A stretch of 24,558 nucleotides of DNA, from contig CAZQEZ010000063.1 in assembly GCA_964592475.1 (NCBI GenBank), positions 1 through 24,558 on the forward strand. Reading direction: 5' to 3'. The stretch is from CAZQEZ01 sp964592475 (lineage in GTDB: Bacteria > Bacteroidota > Bacteroidia > Cytophagales > Cyclobacteriaceae). The notes under the pieces are model-generated. The model was given only the letters and a program-made list of their open reading frames with translations. It was not told the origin of the DNA and searched no databases. Of this stretch, positions 16,312 through 24,558 are shown piece by piece. The translations under genes were made by a program, and so were the position numbers. Each line of letters starts with the position of its first letter. The first letter of the stretch is position 1.

Positions 16312-16989
16312 TTGAGAGTTTTTAAACATTTACCCAATCTAATCACGCTGCTAAACTTAACATCCGGTGCAGTTGGCGTTTATTATGCTATTCATGGTCA
16401 TTTAATAGTTGCTTCCTATTGCGTTTTTATCTCTTCTGTTTTTGATTTTTTTGATGGTTTCGTGGCTCGTCTACTCAAGGCAAACTCCTCCATTGGCAAG
16501 GAATTAGATTCATTAGCCGATATCATTGCTTTCGGGTTATTGCCAGCAATGATAGCTATGGAGTTATTAAATCAAAACACCACTAACTTTTGGTGGCCCT
16601 GGTTAGGTGTAATTATAGCCATTTTTTCGGCTTTACGGTTGGCCAAATTCAATGTGGATGAGCGGCAAACTGATCAATTCATTGGCTTACCCACTCCAGC
16701 TAATGCAATTTTATTTGCTTCCTTTCCATTGATTTTGGCTAGTGAAAATTGGTTGTTTCTCACCAATCCATGGGTGTTATCAGTTATAATCGTTGTTTTT
16801 TCGCTATTGTTAGTTGCTGAAATTAAATTGATGGCATTGAAATTCAAAAGTTTCAAATGGAGTGATAATAAGCTTAAGTTTATATTTATTATATTATCAG
16901 TGATTTCAATTTTAACCCTTGCGTGGATGGCCATACCCATCATTATACTTTTTTATATATTTTTTTCAGTTTTAGGAAATTATTTTTAG
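16312..16989 (+). CDS. pssA: CDP-diacylglycerol--serine O-phosphatidyltransferase
   Basis: Integral membrane CDP-alcohol phosphotransferase predicted to make phosphatidylserine, the precursor of phosphatidylethanolamine. The family signature DGx2ARx8Gx3Dx3D is complete: DGFVAR, eight residues, GKELDSLAD (about 45-68). Several hydrophobic helices follow across the 225 residues. PssA is preferred over PgsA because of the N-terminal PNLITLLNLTSGAVGVYYA, typical of Bacteroidota PssA. The start is TTG at 16312, which gives the conserved N-terminus; no ATG fits. It is sandwiched between the MBL-fold gene and porU with 10- and 43-base gaps. Confidence 0.9.
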   Translation: MRVFKHLPNLITLLNLTSGAVGVYYAIHGHLIVASYCVFISSVFDFFDGFVARLLKANSSIGKELDSLADIIAFGLLPAMIAMELLNQNTTNFWWPWLGVIIAIFSALRLAKFNVDERQTDQFIGLPTPANAILFASFPLILASENWLFLTNPWVLSVIIVVFSLLLVAEIKLMALKFKSFKWSDNKLKFIFIILSVISILTLAWMAIPIIILFYIFFSVLGNYF

Positions 16990-17032
16990 CTTTTTTTGCG
17001 TTATAGCATTTACATGAAAAAAATTACGGATT

Positions 17033-20000
17033 GTGCCAGTAATATTTTTATCTAAAAAGCATCATTTGCTTAAAGCATTTCTTATCACGCTTACTGTGTT
17101 ATTTACTTGTCAGGCTCAAGCATCTACTGATACGCTTGGTGTTTATCAGGTAAATCTCAACAATACCTATGATACCTTGCTTCAACCAAGTGGCAATAAT
17201 GTGGTCATTAAGCAATTTGAAAATGTCGTTTACCGGGAAGGGCTACCTTTTTACAGAATATTACTTGCCAAATCTATCGAACAAGCCCAAGTATTTAATC
17301 CATTCTACAAATTAATTGATCAGTCCATAACAGACATCTCGTTTTTTGATAAATACTATCTGCCAGAACTAATAACCAATAAAAGCAGCCAAAGCACGCT
17401 AATAGATGTTCCTGTAATTAAATATGATAGTTTGCTGGAGCAATGGTTTATGTTGGAAAAATTTCAATTATTAGCCACAACCCATAAGCAACAGCTATTA
17501 ACCAATGCTAGAAGAAATACCGAAGTTAATTCGGTTTTAGCAAATGGCAAATGGATAAAATTAGCAATTACAAATTCTGGAATTTATAAAATTGATTATC
17601 AATATTTGCAATCGGCTGGTTTTAATCCTGATGAGATAGATCCCAGGAATTTGAAAATTTATGGAAACGGGGGCAAAATGCTACCCCAACCAAACGACAA
17701 AAGCAGGCCATTTGGGTTAACTGAAAATGCCATAGTATGTGTTGGAGAGCAGGATGGGGTTTTTAATGCTGAAGATTATTTGCTTTTTTATGGTCAAAGC
17801 AGTGACCTGCTAACTTATGATGTAGATAATGCTACCTGGCTTTGGCAAAACAATGATTATTCAGACACTACCTATTATTTTTTAACTCAAGGCAATAGTG
17901 CAGGTTTGCGAATTGGAACAGCAGAAAATGTTCAGCAATCCGGTAACACCTATAATTATTACGATGATGTTTATGTGCATGAAAAAGACATCTATAATTT
18001 ACTTGAAGAAGATATTGTAACCAACGCGGGCTCTGGCCGTGAATGGCTGGGAGAAATGTTTAATTCAATAGATCAAAATCTAATATTGAAACTTCCTTTA
18101 AATAATTTAATAGATACTTCTCCGATTGAAATTAAAACCAGTATGGTTACCAATACAACAGGAGAAGCCAGTGTAGATGTAAAGCTTAATGGCAGTAGTA
18201 TGGGTAACATGGAATTACAAGCTATACCTGCAGGGCGATATTCAGTAAAAGGAATAAAAACTGAAGCTACATTTGTTAGTCAAGAATCACCGCCGGGTGA
18301 CGTAGAGGTACAAATAACCTATAGTAATTCCAATGGCAGTACAGGAAAATTATACCTTGATCATTTAATGGTTACTTGTCAGCGAAATTTAATTTATCAA
18401 GGCGATCCATTTCAATTTCGAGTAATAAAAAGCCTTGAAAATATTGATGCTACTTATGAAATTACCGCTTCTCAAACACCGCAGGTATGGGACGTGACTC
18501 AGCCGGAAAGGCCTCAAATGGTGAGTTTAACAGTAAATAATAATAATCAATATTTATTCACAACATCTGCGACTCAGCTAAAAGAATTTATCGCGTTTAC
18601 CGGCAATGATTATTTAACTCCGGTAAACTTTGAAGAAGTTGCTAATCAGAATTTAAAGGCCGATTTATCACCAGAGATGGTTATTATTACACATCCATTA
18701 TTTAAAAATGCTGCCAATCAATTAGCTGCTTTTAGAATGACCCACGATCAAATGGTGGTAAAAGTGGTAACAACTGATGAAGTTTATAATGAATTTGCCA
18801 ATGGGAGTCCCGATATAACGGCTTTTCGAGATTACATGAAATATTTATATGAAAACGGGCAAATAAAGTACCTGCTTTTGATTGGCAAATGTTCATTTGA
18901 TTTCAAAAATATTCTAGAAAAAGGTGCTACTGCCGTGCCGCCCAACTTTGTGCCTACCTATCAATCACGTAATTCTTTTCATCCTATATTTAGTTATTCC
19001 AGTGATGATTATTTCGGATTTTTGGATGAAAATGAAGGTGAATGGCCCGAAAGTAGTGGTGGTGATCATTTGTTGGATATTGGGGTTGGAAGGCTTCCCG
19101 CTACTTCTGCAGAAGAAGCCGAAACAATGGTAAATAAAATTATTGAATACAGTAGCAGTAAAAATACTTATGGTAATTGGCGCAAAAAAATTCATTTTGT
19201 TGCCGACGACGAAGATTTTAATACTCACCAAAAAGATGCAGATATTTTAGCCGAATATCTCAGTGATAACTATACTGACCTGGATTTGAATAAAATATAT
19301 CTTGATGCATATCCACAGCAAACTACAGCCTTTGGTGAACGATCGCCGGCTGTGAATCAAGCAATACAGGAGGCAATCGATCACGGTGGACTAATTGTAA
19401 ATTTTACCGGGCATGGTAGTGAAATACAGTGGACAGATGAAAAGGTGATTGACAATATCGTTATCGAACAATTAGATAACGTTCTCCAACTGCCACTTTT
19501 TGTTACTGCTACATGTGAATTTGGCCGTCATGACCATCCACTGATAAGATCCGGAGCTGAACAATTGTTAATAAATAAGAGAGGTGGTGCTATTGGATTA
19601 GTAACTACAGCAAGACCAGTATACAGTAATACCAATTTTCAATTGAATAGAGCATTTTATGAGGTGGCTTTTGAGCCAATTAATGGTAAAATGCCACGGC
19701 TTGGAGATATCTTCAAATACACCAAAAACAATAGCTTAAGTGGTAGTGTCAATCGCAACTTTTCATTGCTGGGAGACCCCTCAATGAAATTAGCGTATCC
19801 GGAAAACAAGATAATAGTGGATGAAGTAAGAAGCCTTTCTGATGATGCTGACACTCTGAGAGCACTAGATATTATACAAGTGCAAGGTAGTGTTACCAAT
19901 ATCTCAGGTGAAATAAACCCTCAATTTAATGGAGTAGTTCATGCAAGCGTATTTGATAAGGCGCGTACGGTAACCACTTTTGGAAATAAAAGTCCACGGA

Positions 20001-20869
20001 TGGAATTTTTGAAACGCGATAATTTGCTATTTCAAGGGAAAGCCTCTGTAAAAGATGGACAATTTAACATGACCTTTCCGGTTCCTAAAAACATTAATTA
20101 TCAATTTGGAAAAGGTAAAATAAGCCTTTACGCCTATAAAAATGATTTTTCAGAGGATGCTTCTGGTTTTGCCAATAAGATAGTGGGAGGAAGTATAGCT
20201 GCACCAGTTTTGGACAATGATCCTCCGGAGATTGAATTATATTTAAATGACACGCTTTTTAAAAGTGGCGATTTATCAGGTCCTAATCCGCTTTTGCTGG
20301 CTCGTGTAAGTGACGAAAGCGGCATAAGCATTTCCACCTCAGGCATCGGTCAGGACTTAAAGGCCCAGATCAATCAAGACAGAAGCTTTATCCTTAATAA
20401 ATTTTTTACAGCTGCACTTGATAGTTACCAATATGGTTGGGTTGAGTATAAATTAAGCGATATTCCTGAAGGAGAGCACAGGCTTACATTAAAAGCATGG
20501 GATATTTATAATAACGCTGCCAGTAAATCCATCGATTTTTGGGTAGGTCCGTTAAACGATCTTTTACTTTCAGAATTGAAAAATTTCCCCAACCCTTTTA
20601 GCGAATCAACAATGGTTACTGTGGGCCATAATAAATCAGGTTCACCTTTGCAGGTGCAGGTAAAAGTATTTAATTCCCAGGGAGGCATAGTTTTCGATAA
20701 TCAATTTGAATATAATGAAGCTACTTCCCGTATTAATCTTGAATGGCAGGGAAATGATGCCAATGGCAATAAATTACCTAACGGAATATACATTTTGCAT
20801 ATGTCGGTGCGTTGTGTTGAAGATGGTGCTAGTAATGCAGCCATTACTAAATTGTTAATAATAAATTGA
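17033..20869 (+). CDS. porU: type IX secretion system sortase PorU
   Basis: Surface-exposed C25 (gingipain-type) cysteine peptidase that removes C-terminal sorting domains from T9SS cargo and joins the cargo to its surface anchor. It has 1278 residues with a Sec signal (KAFLITLTVLFTCQAQA). A beta-rich N-terminal half leads to the C25 domain, with catalytic His794 in TGHGS and Cys828 in TATCEFG, both in the expected context. A type-A sorting domain starts near NFPNPF (1184-1189) and runs to the end. The start is GTG at 17033: a stop lies six codons upstream in frame, and no in-frame ATG precedes the signal peptide. porV follows directly, the standard partner order. Confidence 0.95.
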   Translation: MPVIFLSKKHHLLKAFLITLTVLFTCQAQASTDTLGVYQVNLNNTYDTLLQPSGNNVVIKQFENVVYREGLPFYRILLAKSIEQAQVFNPFYKLIDQSITDISFFDKYYLPELITNKSSQSTLIDVPVIKYDSLLEQWFMLEKFQLLATTHKQQLLTNARRNTEVNSVLANGKWIKLAITNSGIYKIDYQYLQSAGFNPDEIDPRNLKIYGNGGKMLPQPNDKSRPFGLTENAIVCVGEQDGVFNAEDYLLFYGQSSDLLTYDVDNATWLWQNNDYSDTTYYFLTQGNSAGLRIGTAENVQQSGNTYNYYDDVYVHEKDIYNLLEEDIVTNAGSGREWLGEMFNSIDQNLILKLPLNNLIDTSPIEIKTSMVTNTTGEASVDVKLNGSSMGNMELQAIPAGRYSVKGIKTEATFVSQESPPGDVEVQITYSNSNGSTGKLYLDHLMVTCQRNLIYQGDPFQFRVIKSLENIDATYEITASQTPQVWDVTQPERPQMVSLTVNNNNQYLFTTSATQLKEFIAFTGNDYLTPVNFEEVANQNLKADLSPEMVIITHPLFKNAANQLAAFRMTHDQMVVKVVTTDEVYNEFANGSPDITAFRDYMKYLYENGQIKYLLLIGKCSFDFKNILEKGATAVPPNFVPTYQSRNSFHPIFSYSSDDYFGFLDENEGEWPESSGGDHLLDIGVGRLPATSAEEAETMVNKIIEYSSSKNTYGNWRKKIHFVADDEDFNTHQKDADILAEYLSDNYTDLDLNKIYLDAYPQQTTAFGERSPAVNQAIQEAIDHGGLIVNFTGHGSEIQWTDEKVIDNIVIEQLDNVLQLPLFVTATCEFGRHDHPLIRSGAEQLLINKRGGAIGLVTTARPVYSNTNFQLNRAFYEVAFEPINGKMPRLGDIFKYTKNNSLSGSVNRNFSLLGDPSMKLAYPENKIIVDEVRSLSDDADTLRALDIIQVQGSVTNISGEINPQFNGVVHASVFDKARTVTTFGNKSPRMEFLKRDNLLFQGKASVKDGQFNMTFPVPKNINYQFGKGKISLYAYKNDFSEDASGFANKIVGGSIAAPVLDNDPPEIELYLNDTLFKSGDLSGPNPLLLARVSDESGISISTSGIGQDLKAQINQDRSFILNKFFTAALDSYQYGWVEYKLSDIPEGEHRLTLKAWDIYNNAASKSIDFWVGPLNDLLLSELKNFPNPFSESTMVTVGHNKSGSPLQVQVKVFNSQGGIVFDNQFEYNEATSRINLEWQGNDANGNKLPNGIYILHMSVRCVEDGASNAAITKLLIIN

Positions 20870-20924
20870 TTTTTATTTGATGATCTTTGGTTATCTTTAC
20901 CGATGTTCTATAAAAAATAAAACC

Positions 20925-22142
20925 ATGTTTCGTACTTTATTCGTTTTTCTTCTTACGCTCATATGCATTGGTTCTGCAAATGCACAAATGCTACTTTCCA
21001 CACCTCAATCACCTACTATTATTACGGGTAGAGACAGCTTACCCAGGGTAATTACTACCGCGGTGCCCTTTTTGCAAATTACTCCTGATGCAAGAGCAGG
21101 AGGGATGGGTGATGTAGGAGCAGCAACGTCTCCTGATGGAAATTCAGTTTATTGGAACCCGGGAAAGCTGGCCTTTCTTGAACAAGAAATAGGGTTTTCG
21201 CTTTCCTATACTCCATGGTTAGGACAAATTATTGATGATATGTCAATCAACTATCTCTCTGGATATTATAAAATTACTAAAGAACAGGCGGTAGCTTTCG
21301 AAATGAGGTATTTTGATTTGGGAAATATTACCTTCACCGATACTCAAGGAGCTACTGAAGGAGATTTCAATCCTCGCGAATTTGCTTTTGGAGCTACTTA
21401 TAGCAGGATGCTGGTAGAAAATACTTTGGGAATAGGGTTAACCGGAAGATATATACATTCCAATTTAACTGGTAATGTCATAGGCACTTCTATTAATAAT
21501 GATGCCAGGGCTGGTAATAGTGTGTCAGCAGATATTGGAGTCTTCTATAAAAAAGATATTGTGATGAGTGGTACTTCTACCAATCTCGCCTTCGCTGCTG
21601 TTATTTCAAATATTGGAGCAAAAATTACTTATTCAAGTAATGAAAATGAGGATTTTATTCCTACCAATTTAAGATTAGGATCGGCCTTTACCACCGACTT
21701 TGACCCTTACAACAGTCTTACGTTTGCTATTGACTTAAACAAACTAATGGTGCCTACTCCTCCTATTTATGGTACAGATGAAAATGGCGACAGAGTAATA
21801 GTAGCAGGGAAAGATCCTGATAGAAGTCTTCTCAATGGAATGTTTGGATCATTTGGAGATGCACCTGATGGGTTCTCAGAAGAACTTGCCGAGATAATGG
21901 TTTCCGCTGGTGCAGAATACTGGTACAATAATACATTTTCATTGCGTGGAGGATATTTTCATGAAGCTGCTTCTAAAGGTGACCGAAAGTTTATGACATT
22001 AGGACTTGGATTTCGTTATCAAGTTTTTGGTATCGACTTTGCATATTTAGTGCCATTTGAAAAACAACATCCGTTGGCCGAAACTTTACGATTTTCTTTG
22101 CTATTCAATTGGGAAGGACAAGATGATACCATTCGAAATTAA
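20925..22142 (+). CDS. porV: type IX secretion system outer-membrane protein PorV
   Basis: Outer-membrane barrel (FadL-like family, also called LptO) that binds secreted T9SS cargo after it leaves the translocon and shuttles it to PorU for processing and anchoring. It has 405 residues with a Sec signal peptide (LFVFLLTLICIGSANA). The family block DARAGGMGDVGAATSPDGNSVYWNPGKLAF follows as two recognisable halves, and the sequence ends in barrel strands. The frame is open from 20877, but I chose the ATG at 20925 because it directly begins the signal peptide and follows an A-rich run. It sits 55 bases after porU. Confidence 0.93.
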   Translation: MFRTLFVFLLTLICIGSANAQMLLSTPQSPTIITGRDSLPRVITTAVPFLQITPDARAGGMGDVGAATSPDGNSVYWNPGKLAFLEQEIGFSLSYTPWLGQIIDDMSINYLSGYYKITKEQAVAFEMRYFDLGNITFTDTQGATEGDFNPREFAFGATYSRMLVENTLGIGLTGRYIHSNLTGNVIGTSINNDARAGNSVSADIGVFYKKDIVMSGTSTNLAFAAVISNIGAKITYSSNENEDFIPTNLRLGSAFTTDFDPYNSLTFAIDLNKLMVPTPPIYGTDENGDRVIVAGKDPDRSLLNGMFGSFGDAPDGFSEELAEIMVSAGAEYWYNNTFSLRGGYFHEAASKGDRKFMTLGLGFRYQVFGIDFAYLVPFEKQHPLAETLRFSLLFNWEGQDDTIRN

Positions 22143-22163
22143 TTAAATTGATTTTATATTTTT

Positions 22164-23429
22164 ATGCTTGACAGAACAGTTGCGCCCCCATTTAAGAAAA
22201 TAGATAAAATAGATATAAAAAAAGCGCAAACCACTCAGTTAAGTAATGGCTTGCCTGTTCATCAAATTTTGGCAGGTAAACAACCGGTAACGAAAGTTGA
22301 AATTGTTTTACAGTCTGGTAAATGGTTTGAAGGGCAAGAAGGAGTTGCTTTTTTTACCGGTAAAATGATTAGTGAAGGCACTATAGACAAATCTGCATCT
22401 GAAATCTCTAATTTCATTGATCAATATGGTGCCTATCTGGAAATAAACCCCGGTTACGATTACATTACACTGGCCATTTATTCTTTGGAAAAGCACATGC
22501 CTCATTTAGTTCCTTTGTTGCATGAGCTGCTTTTTTCAGCATCTTTTCCTCAAGTAGAACTGGATATAATGAAAAATATGGTGCGCCAGGAAATTAAGCT
22601 TAAGCAAGAGAAAACCTCCATTGTAGCACTAAAAAAATTCAGAGAAACTATATTTAAAAACCATCCTTATGGCAAAGATCTAGGGATTGAGCAAATAAAT
22701 GCAATTGACAATACACTTTTAATAGATTATTATGAGCAATTTTTCAAAAATAGTCCGGAATTCATTATCTCAGGAAATTTCACAGAGGATACGATCAGTT
22801 TAATCGAGCAATATTTTAGCAGAGAAAAAATTCAAAATATAGGATTTCCTGCCTACAGCTTAGATTATAAACCGCTAAGTTTATTAATTGAAAAACCTAA
22901 ATCATCCCAATCTTCTTTAAAAGTAGGTAAGTTATTGTTTAATAAAACTCATCCTGAATATTTAAAAATGTTGATAGTAAATGAAATACTGGGCGGGTAT
23001 TTTGGTTCACGTTTGATGAAAAACATTAGAGAGCAGAAAGGCTACACTTATGGTATTTATTCCCGGATGATAAATTTTAGAGCTTCGGGATATTTCGTGA
23101 TTGGGGCAGATGTAAAAAAAGAATTTACCGTTTTAGCCTTAGAAGAAATTTATAAGGAAATTGAAAAACTTCAGACAGAGCCTGTTTCGGACGAAGAACT
23201 GGGAATAGTAAAAAATCAAATGCTCGGCTCTTTTCTAAATGAAATTAATTCCCCTTTTGCTTTAGCCGAAAAATTTAAAACGGTACACTACCACAATCTC
23301 GATTATTCATTTTACCAAAGCTTTGTGCAGCAAATCAATACAATTACATCGGAAGAAATAATGTATACTGCAAAAAAACATTTGCAAAGGGAATCTTTGA
23401 GTGAGGTGGTTGTTGGGGGCATAAACTAA
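22164..23429 (+). CDS. M16 family peptidase-like protein lacking the zinc site
   Basis: 421-residue M16B (mitochondrial processing peptidase-like) protein with both M16 half-domains. The HxxEH zinc motif is replaced by FFTGK at residues 63-67 (context GVAFFTGKMISEGT), so it should not bind zinc. The C-terminal half keeps the substrate-binding R/Y block GSRLMKNIREQKGYTYG (Arg283, Tyr294, Tyr296). This is the pattern of the non-catalytic subunit of a two-gene M16 pair. The catalytic partner, usually adjacent, is not in the window: upstream is porV (21-base gap) and downstream a compositional boundary. No signal peptide is seen, so it is probably cytoplasmic. Confidence 0.88.
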   Translation: MLDRTVAPPFKKIDKIDIKKAQTTQLSNGLPVHQILAGKQPVTKVEIVLQSGKWFEGQEGVAFFTGKMISEGTIDKSASEISNFIDQYGAYLEINPGYDYITLAIYSLEKHMPHLVPLLHELLFSASFPQVELDIMKNMVRQEIKLKQEKTSIVALKKFRETIFKNHPYGKDLGIEQINAIDNTLLIDYYEQFFKNSPEFIISGNFTEDTISLIEQYFSREKIQNIGFPAYSLDYKPLSLLIEKPKSSQSSLKVGKLLFNKTHPEYLKMLIVNEILGGYFGSRLMKNIREQKGYTYGIYSRMINFRASGYFVIGADVKKEFTVLALEEIYKEIEKLQTEPVSDEELGIVKNQMLGSFLNEINSPFALAEKFKTVHYHNLDYSFYQSFVQQINTITSEEIMYTAKKHLQRESLSEVVVGGIN

Positions 23430-23518
23430 AAATGTATAATATATTTCAAAGTAAAAAGGCTTTAGATTAATATCAATGCGTTTTTATATCATTTTTATCT
23501 CAAAATCCTTTGCCATAA
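23430..23518. other. non-coding junction between the M16 gene and the molybdopterin locus
   Basis: Very AT-rich, with stops in every frame and no terminator hairpin seen. It marks where AT-rich coding sequence ends and the higher-G+C molybdopterin genes begin. No direct repeat, tRNA edge or integrase gene was found that would explain the join. Confidence 0.5.
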
Positions 23519-23680
23519 ATGGCTGATTGTAAATTCGCTTACTTGTGGCATTATGCAGGGCATTTGCCACAGCCCAATCACCCGGCTAAACAAGTGAAAA
23601 TATCGTATAAAAAAGTCTGGGATACCAAGGAAGACCTAAAAAAATTAAATGAATTGAATCCGGAAAAATTATATTTATGA
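23519..23680 (+). pseudogene. 53-codon reading frame before moaD, probable 3' remnant
   Basis: An ATG-initiated frame of 53 residues whose TGA overlaps the moaD ATG (ATGA), an arrangement typical of genes in one operon. A TAA directly precedes its ATG, so it cannot extend upstream in frame. It contains HLPQPNHPAKQVKISYKKVW, then lysine- and leucine-rich sequence ending KLNELNPEKLYL. I do not recognise the family. No signal peptide or membrane segment is visible. The overlap with moaD plus the sudden absence of coding sequence to the left suggests the tail of a longer molybdopterin-locus gene that lost its 5' part; a genuine small gene is the alternative. Confidence 0.45.
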
Positions 23681-23916
23681 AAGTGAAAGTAAAATACTTT
23701 GGGGCAATTGCGGAACAAGCCGGTACCAGTGAGGAAACCCTGGATCTTACCACCATTGGCTCAGAAGTAATAAATATAAAAGCATATTGTATTCAAAAGT
23801 ATAATTTAGCAACCGATGACTACATGCAGGTGGCCATTAATCAAGAGCTAAACAAAGAAGGAAAATTGAAAGCAGGAGATGAAATAGCATTTTTGCCACC
23901 TTTTGCCGGAGGATGA
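23677..23916 (+). CDS. moaD: molybdopterin synthase sulfur carrier subunit MoaD
   Basis: Ubiquitin-like small subunit of molybdopterin synthase. Its C-terminal glycine is adenylated by MoeB, thiocarboxylated, and then donates sulfur to precursor Z (cPMP) together with MoaE. The 79 residues are the usual size; the N-terminal strand KVKYFGAIAEQAG and the C-terminal LPPFAGG with the required GlyGly are clear. The frame to its left overlaps its start by four bases, and the E1-like gene starts four bases after its stop. moaE is not in view. Confidence 0.93.
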   Translation: MKVKVKYFGAIAEQAGTSEETLDLTTIGSEVINIKAYCIQKYNLATDDYMQVAINQELNKEGKLKAGDEIAFLPPFAGG

Positions 23917-23920
23917 TTTA

Positions 23921-24558
23921 ATGAATGACAAATTGCGATATAGCCGACAAATAAAATTACCCGAGGTGGGCATACATGGACAGGATAAAATCCGGTGTGC
24001 CAAAGTGCTGATCGTGGGAATGGGTGGATTGGGGTGTCCGGTGGCACAATATCTGGTCGCTGCTGGTGTTGGTACCGTGGGACTGATGGACCATGACTTG
24101 GTAGACTGGAGCAATTTGCACCGGCAAATATTGTATGGACCTGCTGATGTTGGCAAACCAAAAGCCGAAGCTGCCACGGAAAAACTACAACTTCAAAATG
24201 AAAATATCCGGTTTGAAACATATACTGATGGCTTAAACCAGGAAAATGCTCTACAGATCATTAAAAAATATGATGTAGTGGTGGATGGTACCGATAACTT
24301 CCAAACCAAATACCTGATCAATGATGCCTGTCTGCTGGCGCAAAAGCCTTGGGTGTATGCTTCCATTTACAAGTATGAAGGGCAGCTTTCCGTCTTTAAT
24401 TACCAGCATGGCCCATCGTATCGTTGTCTTTTCCCCAAAATACCCCTGACGGATATAAGTTGTGAAGAGACCGGTGTGATTGGGGTTTTGCCTGGTATCC
24501 TGGGAACATACCAGGCAGCAGAAGTTCTGAAAATTATACTTGGCATAGGCCAGGTGCT
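23921..24558 (+). CDS. moeB: MoeB/ThiF-type adenylyltransferase (3' end beyond window)
   Basis: E1-like enzyme that adenylates the C-terminus of MoaD (or ThiS). It is open to the window end, giving at least 212 residues. The ATP-binding GMGGLGCPVAQYLVAAGVG (33-51), the DHDLVDWSNLHRQ segment (57-69) and the conserved VDGTDNFQTKYLIND block are present. The zinc CxxC of E. coli MoeB (CYRC) reads SYRC here (Ser166, Cys169), so the first half of that site is lost. Cys181 in DISCEETGVIG is the candidate catalytic cysteine. Adjacent moaD favours a molybdopterin role. A C-terminal rhodanese domain could follow outside the window. Codon use is richer in CTG, ATC and GTG than in the genes to the left. 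Confidence 0.88.
   Translation, partial: MNDKLRYSRQIKLPEVGIHGQDKIRCAKVLIVGMGGLGCPVAQYLVAAGVGTVGLMDHDLVDWSNLHRQILYGPADVGKPKAEAATEKLQLQNENIRFETYTDGLNQENALQIIKKYDVVVDGTDNFQTKYLINDACLLAQKPWVYASIYKYEGQLSVFNYQHGPSYRCLFPKIPLTDISCEETGVIGVLPGILGTYQAAEVLKIILGIGQV

Noticed and set aside
23841..24221. Proline- and histidine-rich minus-strand frames opposite moaD and the MoeB-type gene
   Set aside because: The plus strand encodes clear MoaD and MoeB/ThiF motifs across this whole interval; the minus frames arise from the higher G+C content.

Overview
The window is a stretch of chromosome from a member of the Bacteroidota, most likely a Cytophagales-type bacterium. The evidence is an AT-rich sequence, TAnnTTTG promoter -7 boxes instead of E. 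coli-type boxes, little Shine-Dalgarno signal, a TonB with a long acidic linker, a Na+-NQR subunit, and a porU-porV pair of the type IX secretion system (T9SS). The genus assignment is not certain. No rRNA, tRNA, CRISPR array, insertion sequence or prophage was seen.

Layout. (1) 140-5306: a PAPS module. cysQ points left; cysC, cysD and cysN point right and run on into pheS and a small lipoprotein, probably as one transcript. No PAPS or sulfite reductase gene is present, so the module makes and recycles activated sulfate, but its consumer lies outside the window. (2) 5499-8006: nqrF without the rest of its operon, then a ureohydrolase-fold protein with an incomplete metal site, the two separated by a strong terminator. 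(3) 8010-10319: a LOG-family phosphoribohydrolase divergent from a gamma-glutamylcyclotransferase-like gene, a 0.4-kb gene-free stretch with inverted repeats, then tonB. (4) 10374-15612, all leftward: an FAD-dependent oxidoreductase, a 1065-residue envelope protein (dead gluzincin-like domain, WD40-like propeller, outer-membrane barrel) and yicC. (5) 15669-23429, all rightward and tightly packed: an MBL-fold hydrolase, CDP-alcohol phosphotransferase (pssA), porU, porV and a non-catalytic M16 peptidase-like protein. (6) 23519-24558: the edge of a molybdopterin locus (a 53-codon reading frame, moaD, and a moeB/thiF-type gene cut by the window end), with visibly higher G+C than the rest.

Most genes are recognisable housekeeping or envelope functions. 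No clear new multi-gene system was found. The most unusual items are several proteins that keep a family fold but lack key residues: the Rieske-like lipoprotein, the ureohydrolase, the gluzincin-like domain and the M16 protein. The compositional break with a gene remnant in front of moaD, and the hairpin-rich tonB leader, also merit a second look.
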